From contig JAFEKR010000016.1 of the NCBI GenBank assembly GCA_019022495.1, forward strand, positions 930,001 to 994,000: a stretch of DNA of 64,000 nt. Direction: 5' to 3'. Position numbers and translations under genes: made by a program. Source of the stretch: Epichloe hybrida. Its lineage: Eukaryota > Ascomycota > Sordariomycetes > Hypocreales > Clavicipitaceae. Shown in pieces: positions 55,717 through 64,000 of the stretch. How positions within the stretch are numbered: position 1 is the stretch's first letter; every line of letters starts with the position of its first letter. The notes beneath the pieces are model-generated. The model was not told the origin of the DNA and ran no database searches. It saw only the letters and a list, made by a program, of their open reading frames with translations.

Positions 55717-58700
55717 GTCCAGAGGTGCAGTCTGGGTGTCTCACACAAAATTGAGAAGAATACAGACCCCATGCCCTTTTCGCTCTCCTCCTACTCACAA
55801 CTCCTTTGGCACGTTTCCTCGATCGCCGGGAGAACTTTACCAAATTCACGATTCCTCACAAGTACGAGATGTTTTCAAGAGGAAGGCATGATTTTTTCCC
55901 CCTCCTTTTCTCCAAGAGGTGGTAACAAGTGGACTTGTTTTGGTCAATGACAACAATACACACATGTCAGTTGCACGAGAAACTGCATACGAATGTAGTT
56001 TTCGCTACTGTGAAGCAGAACGTTCTATAATCCATTTACATTCCCATCTTTTCTTCTTCTTTGGATTTGATAGAAACAGGACGTTTGTTAGACCATGCCG
56101 AAAGAACAGTTTGCTTTCGCCGGAACTACTCCGTCCGTAATTTCGCTTGCGTAGAACGTGGGAAGACGTCGATCCACGAATGCAGCATCATTGCCAGCCA
56201 CGCCCAACGAACTTCACAGTACGTTGCACGAACTGAGCTTCGGCATCATCGATAGTGCCAAAATTTGCTTTCATTGTGTCCGGCTCTACGCGGTGGTGAT
56301 GCGTAGTACCTGGGTATCCTGTCTCGGAGAATGACATGCTCTAATGCTGTTGCACCACAAATACCGGGGGAACGTTGAGGCTGCGCTTTGTCAAACTCTT
56401 TTTCAGTGGTGACGGCGGAATGTCTCGGGCGTCAAGGATCCTGGTGCTTCTAGAATACTTGCAATGCTTCACTTGGGTGTCACCGCGTGGTCACATGAGT
56501 CGAAGCGGCAAACTTGTGTTTGAAAAGCCATGAAGAACATATCATCATGCAGAAAAGTGAGTTGTCTCATGGACCATTCTTGAAGTTGTGGGAATTGATG
56601 AATATTGAACATCTTTTCGTATGTCTGATTACCAAACAAGTCCCTCGCCTGTGAAAAAAGATGACTTAAGTTGCGAACAAACTCTCATTCCGTGAGACCA
56701 TGTGTTGAACTACTTTACAAAGAAATGCCACATTTCGAAGAGATTAAAAGCATAGAATGGGAATAAGCAAATCAACTTTCGGCCTGACCCACCTACATCT
56801 CTCTGTACTTGAACATGCCTGCCTGGCTATAAGCCAGGGCTCATTCGTCCCCATGCCACACTCCATACCTCTGAAGCCTTGTCACGTTACAATTGCCTGA
56901 GCAGAAATCTGCATAGCAGCAAATGACATATTGGTGCTGAGAGCTTTCACCCTCAGTCCATTACCGCATTACTACCGCAGCACCTGGCGAACGAAAAAAA
57001 CTAACAGTGCGACTTCTGTCGCATCAGGGATCAAGGCATTCTGCGATTGTAAGAGTCTGGTTTTGGTTCGCACAGATCTATGCTGCTTGGGTGCAAGCAC
57101 GACAAACATGGAGTTTGCAGTACACACATTCAAATATCATCCAGTGTGGCCCTGAACGACAGTGCTTGCACATCCATTGCACGAGAGTGCTGTCGGATTT
57201 GATAAGGCTGAAAGAGTGCATGCATGAATTGGACATGGTGGCGCAGTGACTGATACCTTGTCGCAAGGAAGTAAAGATCGCGGCCAGCCGGGATCCTCTG
57301 TGGACGGTCTTTCAACGGTAGGTCTTTCAACGGTAGGTCAGCACATGCACAAGCTCTAAAGGTTAATTCATGGTGAAGCAAAGAAGCCGCCGTGGCTCGG
57401 TCACCCCCATCATTCCTATACGAACCTTTCTAAGCTCTGCCCGCGGCCGAGACGAGATATGATCAGTCGACAACGCGATAGTTTGGGTGAAGTTCGGTGA
57501 CTAGTTTTGCCTTATGGTCGAAGGGGTTTGTAGATGCAGGTTGGTATGATTAGTTTGTGGATAGCCCGCCGTGGTTGACGAGAAGTCGACAAGCAGGTGT
57601 ATAAATAATCAAATTTGAAAGGGCCGAGTCACGACGGAGTTTCGCGTTCGTGCGAACTTTTGTGTAAGCCCGCCTCAAACGGATTCGGTGTTGAACAACG
57701 GTCAAACGCAGGAGGTGGGAAGACAAGTGTCTCCGATTTTCAAACGAAAGCACAGGGCGACTTTGTTATATGTGAACCCGATCTTGATATGTGTAAGCAA
57801 GACACATTCCGTCAATCATGACAAGATGCTTTGACGCAAATGTACAGGATAGGGCAAACGAGCCGGTTGAAGTACAACGGCGTTCAGGTCTGGGCGTCTG
57901 GGACCTTGTGCGGAGCGGATCCGAAGAATATAAGTACCATTTGGCTATGATGAAAGGGGGTCATGGGAAGAATGTACCTGTTGCTAGGCTCGATGAAAAG
58001 CTAGTCATATTGGTTTCCTGCCCTGGTCTGAGATGGAAAAAAAAAAAGTGAGGGCCGGGCCGAGCAGGGCAGGCAGGTGTCATTTGTTCCCGATGGGTTG
58101 GTTGGAAGGAGCCATCGGTCGCTCTCGTCACTTGCCTCCAGTCTCGTCTATCCTCGGAGCCTTGCTTGACTCCAGACTCACTCCTCACACGAGTCACACC
58201 TCTCTCCTGTTCGGGGTATGCCCCTCCCCCTTCTCTCTCCAGCCGCTAAGACTCGACTACGTCTTATTATTGTCCACCTCTTCTTCCCTCTCCTCGCCAA
58301 AGCCCATCTTCCCTCTCCTCGCCAAGGCCCATCTTCCCTCTCCCCCTCTCCTCGCTAAAGCCCAGTCTAAAACCTACATAATAATCCTGCCTGGGCTGGC
58401 TGGATCGTCCAACACACCTTGAACCTTGGCTCGCCACGCAAAGACAATCGAGCCCACGCCCTTGGAGCCTTGTCAAGTAGCGTTCCCATCCTAGTCAATC
58501 TCGCCGATGAAACGGGACTGGCGTGCTTCCAGAGACACGGTGGCGGGCGCTCCTGGCCTGGACGTTGACACGACGTGCAGAATCTAATATGCCGACCCGC
58601 CATCGCCTGCGGAGTACATTAACAGAATACACTAGGGAAAGACCGCGAAAGCAGAACCACCGCGTCGGAACGAGCGGTATCATGTTGCGACTTGATGGCT

Positions 58701-61156
58701 GGATATGGTGGACACATCTATTGGGGCACCCGGTGTGTGCGTGCATTCGCTCGCCACCTGCTCAAGTGATCTTCGACAATGACAAGCCATTGTTGCATGT
58801 CTTGACACTTGCGCCCCGGTCGAATCACGTGCTTTTGGACTGCCAATCACGCCATAGGCTACTTATCACAGTTCCGATTGTGTTTTGATAACGATTTTAT
58901 CATCTCGCCACAAGAAGGCCTTGCGTTTCGAGGACGATTTTTGCTGTCAAGAGCTGAAAGGTGCGGGTCTCCGCCCTAGCCCGTCTTGGACCTTTTTGCG
59001 AATGCCTAATAATAACCCGGTTGCCCTTCTTCCTGTACCCTGTCCCGACGTCACGAATCATCTTGAAGGTTGACAATCCACCTTAACAATCCACCTCTTG
59101 CAAGGGCTACGTACATACTCCATAGGCTTAGGTATGGCGTGGTAAAGGGTCCTAGGCCTAATTTCTTTGCTGTGTTCTACAAGACCTTCTTTCTAGAATT
59201 TTGGCCCGTCTCTCGACCTCAGACTGATGAGGCCACTGTGGCAGTGCCGGTCTTGCCAACCAAAAGGCTTCATTGCGAGGAGAACGTTCAAGCAGATGTT
59301 TGCAATTTATTAGACCCGAGTCATATCTACGCAACCGTCAGCTGGCTGGGTAGTAATGTAGGGGCTTGGCAAGCGGAAGCCCTGATACAAACACGAGCAC
59401 GAACCAAGGCCGTCAGCCACAGGCCATTTCTGATGCTTTGCCAGCATGTCCCAAAAAGTAACAGCGGTCCGATCGGCTGCTGATCATATGCAATCTCATA
59501 AGTTTGAGACCAGTCGCTGTGCTTCTTGCAGGGTTAAGCTCCATCCAGGATGTCTCTGCCCTGGCCCCGGGCGGCAGAACTGCTGTTCCAGAGTTTCTTG
59601 GCCGCATGGGATGGTCAGAATGCGATTTGCTGGGAGCCATCTTATTATGTACATACATACACAAAAAGGTTGATCATGCACATGTGTGTCTCGACCGTTC
59701 TATTCAATAGACATACTGCAACAAAGCCGAGGCTGCAAGCTGGATGGAATTCGCTCGAGTATGTATTTGAGTCACAAGGGGTTCTATTCGACGGCTTATT
59801 GACGGACTGGGACCGACTCGGGATTTTTGCCCTTATTACTCCCCGAATCCAATATCTAGCCCGATCTTCGCACAACCCCATCCGCCGGTACGTCGAGTTT
59901 CCCGACAAGGGAGCAGCACTTGAACCTGTTTCGCCATAAAAACTACGCCGCAGACAGCTCCTGAAGGCTTCCAGGCAAATCTCATGATAATATGCTAAAT
60001 TCCCTTCAATGTCCGGTTTGTGAGCCATGTGGTTGGACTATGAAGATTGAACCAAGAAGCCCGCTAATAACGCGAGATTAGTAAAGGTACGTCTGTGCCA
60101 AGTCCCGCACCATCTTGGCGCTCCGTCAATAGACGCGGCCCGAAAGGTAGCATTCCAGAATGGTCAAAGTCGGGCAGCATAATATTCGGGTGTTTGACCC
60201 AGAAAGCCTCCGAGAACGCATCCACTTCAGCCACCGCCGTTGTTGTCCGTCCTGACCAGCCAGGAGGGAAGCTGCACGCTTGAATTCAAACCAGCTAGTC
60301 CGTCATGAGTACAACACTGTCGACTTCAAGTATGCCATTCTGTCTCACGCACAATAATAGTAGATTACTCCCGAGCCCAAGCACCACTTGGTTGCGGTTC
60401 GCAAGCTTGACGAGGACGCCAAACAATAAACCCCCCGTCACCCTCGAATGTGCAGCCCATGTCAATCAAACACGGCGACCCCGCGGGGCCGAGCCCACGC
60501 GTCGAGTATATTAGAGGCTCTTTGAAAGTCGGCCAGACTCACGCTCATGGGCGGATGCTCAAGCTAACCAATATTAGACGGCCGTCGCCCCAGAAGGCCA
60601 AGACGCTGCTCGAGTCCATTCTGGTCCAATTTCGCAACATTATATTCAAACGGCAGCCGTCTCGCCAACTCGTGCTCGCAGTTGATACTCCAAGGCTTGC
60701 TGAGCTCGAGGCATATTACTCCTGATATGAAACGAGCAAGTGGGGTTTTTCTTCTTCCCTTGCTATTATTCTCTATTCAATACCGTAGAATGTACATAAG
60801 ACTACGGTAAGGCAGCGGGCCTTTTCCCAACTCGGCACTTGGCCATGGTCCACGACCCATATTCATATTCTCGAACGGGGTGGGTCGGGGTCGGATATTG
60901 AGTCTGGTGGAAAATAAATTGGCCCGTCGTTGTTTTATTTGCTCACGGCTGTTCGTCACTGAAATGGCATCGTGCCACTGAACATGCCATGCTGCCGCTT
61001 GCATTAGCCTTCGGCTTCTACTGTATATTAATAATGCGATTGAGCGACTTAACATGATACATATGCCGTGGTCAAACAATATTGCATTTGCGCCCATTCC
61101 ATGCACCCATGAATGTTTTCCTTGCCATCCGCCCATGTAAATGTAGTGTCTGAAGA
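55717..61156. other. 5.4-kb region without a recognised gene
   Basis: Ordinary base composition, but only short open frames (up to about 137 codons) with no domain I can name and no convincing splice-linked chain. Several tracts look formerly coding (e.g. plus strand 59550-59939 and 60450-60725), without a family match by eye. A CT-rich repeat (CTTCCCTCTCCTCGCCAA) lies at 58280-58360. The right end holds the 3' region of the kinase gene. Confidence 0.45.
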
Positions 61157-64000
61157 TCACGTCGCACCAGTCTGAGGGAGGTCTTGTTCAGTCCCATATT
61201 CATTGACGGGAGTGGGCGATTCCTCAGTCTCCATGGAAGTAGTACCACCGGAGAGCAAGTCTTTGGTTGGCAGGGCCTTCATTTCCAGCACATCAGGCTC
61301 ATTTGCCATCCGTTCTTGCTCCTCGAACGTGAATGCCTCGGACAAGTTGACAGCCAGGAAAGTCTTGGGCAATTTAACTCTAAGTAGGACAAGAAATTAG
61401 TACAACATTAGAGACCAATGTGCGCGCTCTCAAACGTATGGATTGGGATAGGCATGATGCAAAACGTACTGGTTGAACTTGGCGCGCAGCGTCTTGATGA
61501 CCTGCAGCCAGTCAATGTGCGGAGTCAGGCTGCGTCTCGGGGCGCACCCAATGCAATGCCGGCTATCGAGCTGCACGTGCAGGGGATCGAAAACGTGGCA
61601 ACCAGGGCTAATGCTGATGCGAATGCTGTAGGTAAACGTGGGTTCATCGCCAAGGACGCTTTCAGAGGGTGCTTTGCTCTCTGACTCGTAAAGCTCAAAG
61701 CATATTTGTGAGAGATAATCCAGCTCTGGAATAGTGCTGCGCTTGATTTTGGTTTCGATTCCACCTTCAATGATGGAATTGAGGAGCGTGTAAATGTGCG
61801 ACTCTTTGGTGAAGTAAAAGAACGCCTTGGCGTCATTCGAGGCTTGCATTTCTTCCAGGTCTTGGACAATCTCCTTCAGAAGCGGCAGCGAAGTAAGCAA
61901 TCCAATTTCCAGCTTTTCGCTATCCGAGATGCCATATTCTTGAGGGCAAATGAAATCGAACAAGACTTTGGCAAGTCGATAGAGCTCCTGCAATGGCTCG
62001 CTGCGCGGGTCGTCCGTGGTAGCGGTCTGGTTGGTACCCTTGTAGAGCCGGAAGTACTGCTCCGGGGGAGCCTCGTCATTCATGTGCCTGAGATTGTTCA
62101 AGAACGATGTCCTGCGAAAGAGCTTCTTGACAGAGCGATTCGAGGCATCTACTTTGTCAGAGCCGTCCGGGCTACCGTTCTGGTTCTTCTGCTCACTCTT
62201 CGTCTCCTCTGAGCCCTTGCTCATGTCGTCCGAGTCCTTGGCCTTCCCGTCTTTCGAGACGTACTCGTCCTCCAACATGCTCTTGGGAGGTGTGAATACC
62301 CATTCAAAGAATTGCCTGTTGTGCAACGCATCAAACTTCATGGTATCATACAGCTCTGAAATTTTGCTGGGGTCAACCTTATCACCGTCACAGAACTCAG
62401 CAAAAAGCTTCTCCCAACGTTCCCGAAAAAGTTCGGCGTCTTCACCGCTACACCATCTTGGTTGTATAGTATTGATGGCGTTGGCCTGTGACAAGGACGA
62501 GATTGAGGTTGTTGACCCCTCTGTGCTCAATCGTTCTGAACTCGGGTTCGAGATACCACCAAGAGACGAGGCTGCGCCACTGAATAGTTTGCTGTAATTG
62601 TATTGCATCACGCGCCTATGAAAATTCATCAATTGAACCACGCGCGTTTGGACTTCGGACGGTTCAGGCATGTTCTCCGGCCAGGCAAACTGGGCCGGAC
62701 GTTCATTTCCTTTTCTCAGCAGGCCTTTCAACTTCTTCTTGACCTTATCCATTTCATCCTTGGCGGCATTCGAGTCGTCGAGAAGGTCTTTTCGAGTCGT
62801 AATAAAGTCCTCGGGGATGTCGTTCCTCCCAAGAATGAACAAGCCCATATTTGGGCGCTGGCACTAACACGTCGCTCGGAACTGCTGAACACATGTACCT
62901 CGTCAAAAATGTCTCTGTTGAGTAGCATTAGGTCGTTGCGCATGTTCTCTCCAAGCTCTTGTGCTTGATAGCGCGCTGAATGAGTCGGCTCGCCACCCCA
63001 TTTGACGATGAGCTGAAGTTTGTCGAGAACCAGGCTCTCTTCTGCTGCTGTGAATTTCGACATGGTCACTCCAGAGAGTGAATCATGTCGCTTCGCGGTG
63101 AAATCCTCGGCACAGTCAGTACCCTTGCGTTTCCCAGAGCTCGCGTCCGCTGAAGCCTCTGCTCGAGTCCCCAGATCTACACTCTCCTTGATGATAGGCG
63201 CTTCGGAAACGGTGGGAGGGGGCCCGGTCTTTTTCTTCCGGAACATTGGCTTGATCTGAACCTTGGTGCCTGCCCAGCTTCCTTTCTTCACCAGCACATT
63301 ACGAAGAGCCTTTAGCTTCCCACGATCCTCATCACCAGCTTCGTAAGCCAAATCGACAGCTTGTATCACGCTGGCAAGAGCAGCCTCTCCTATCAGAAGA
63401 ACCTCTTCCTGGTGGCCTTTGAGGAGAGCGATAAAAGGTTTAGTATGGAAGGTGAACTTGTATTTTTGTTTGGGTGTGCGGTCGGCGTGCCGAATGACGG
63501 AGACCATGCCCTTCAGTTTCCATGAGTGTTTAGGAGGTGGGGGAGGTGCTGCCGGTGTCTCTTCACTCGGTGCTTGGTTTGGCGTAGCAGGGGTGATCTC
63601 GGATTGAACAGACGACGCAGCAGTGATAGTGACGGGCAGTGAAAGGTCCATCGGAGGTGGAAGTAGAGGGCTCGTTGCAGTGCTTGGAAGGGCAGAAGTG
63701 AACGTGCTTTCTGAGCGTGGTGATGACACATCGCCCACGTTTCTGGGCGTGGCGTTGCCACTTTGTCGGTCGGTGCTGGTCTGATCCTGGGAAGAGCTGG
63801 TGCTTGATGTCGCAGGTTGTGACCGTTGTTCCTGTTCCTGTTCCTGTACATGTTGAGACGTTCGAGACATTGGGTCAACTTCTGTCGTCTCTGGGGAGGG
63901 CAGCGGTGGTGGTGCAGCCCCGTCCCGTCGAAGTTTTTCCTTGACAAAAAGCTCTCGGAGGATGTTGGCGCAGTGTTCGTAGTAGTCGTCATTGTCCTTG
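61157..64000 (-). CDS. VIP1: PPIP5K (Vip1/Asp1) inositol pyrophosphate kinase/phosphatase, C-terminal part, with apparent frameshift
   Basis: The gene enters from the right edge with KDNDDYYEHCANILRELFVKE, the end of the ATP-grasp kinase half. A Ser/Pro-rich linker leads to the histidine-acid-phosphatase-like half, whose motif RHADRTPKQKYKF lies at 63460-63500. Conserved stretches include ELGENMRNDLMLLNRDIFDEV and SSSERRVSASAQIW. The frame then fails: the family continues (GRNDIPEDFITTRKDLLDDSNAAKD) in the next frame, as if one base were missing near 62825-62832. The new frame runs to 61470, then an intron (61380-61469, GTACGT...TTAG, branch CTAAT) and the last exon 61379-61157 (VKLPKTFLAVNLSEAFTFEEQ). 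The enzyme makes and removes 1-diphosphate groups on inositol phosphates. Confidence 0.88.

Noticed and set aside
60095..60300. Remnant of a phenol 2-monooxygenase-like flavoprotein
   Set aside because: Only a short AVVVRPDQ-like phrase resembles the family; flanking sequence does not continue the similarity in any frame.

Overview
The window looks like a nuclear contig of a filamentous ascomycete (Pezizomycotina, probably Sordariomycetes/Hypocreales). Genes carry short introns with GTRAGT-type donors, CTAAC/CTAAT branch sites and YAG acceptors. The families are typical of such fungi: AreB-type GATA factor, Svf1, a Vip1/Asp1-type inositol pyrophosphate kinase, a DUF676 lipase, Zn2Cys6 regulator and histone H4 variant. 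Two blocks (about 1-15060 and 51110-55714) are extremely AT-rich, full of TAA/TAG/TGA triplets and built of dead transposons whose copies differ by C/T and G/A transitions, the signature of repeat-induced point mutation (RIP).

Left RIP block (1-15060): a Ty1/copia gag relic cut by the window edge, a structurally complete 5.7-kb copia element with 143-bp LTRs and a 5-bp target duplication, the integrase-chromodomain end of a gypsy chromovirus, a long-inverted-repeat element with internal minisatellites between two T-tract/hairpin arrays, and a Tc1/mariner-like element with both terminal repeats.

Gene-rich centre (15490-46000), with exon structures worked out by eye: secreted seven-bladed lactonase-like protein (+), Zn2Cys6 regulator (+), broken APH-type kinase (+), RBR E3 ubiquitin ligase (+), DUF676 lipase (+), tRNA-Ala(AGC) with intron (-), HXXXD acyltransferase (+), mitochondrial K+/H+ exchange-related protein (+), Svf1 ceramide-transfer/survival factor (-), AreB-type GATA factor (+), a six-exon divergent histone H4 variant (+) and a GNAT acetyltransferase (-). 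Several are chromatin, ubiquitin or nitrogen regulators. There is no biosynthetic gene cluster and no obvious co-functional operon-like group.

Right part (46000-64000): a decayed ABC-C transporter (-) abuts the second RIP block, a 4.6-kb element with terminal inverted repeats and an integrase-core transposase relic. Then come 5.4 kb of ordinary base composition in which I recognise no gene, and finally the C-terminal part of a PPIP5K (Vip1/Asp1) gene (-) running off the right edge, with an apparent one-base frameshift.

Most notable: the histone H4 variant, the AreB gene with a GATA-site cluster inside its large intron, the PPIP5K frameshift, and the well-delimited RIP-mutated elements.
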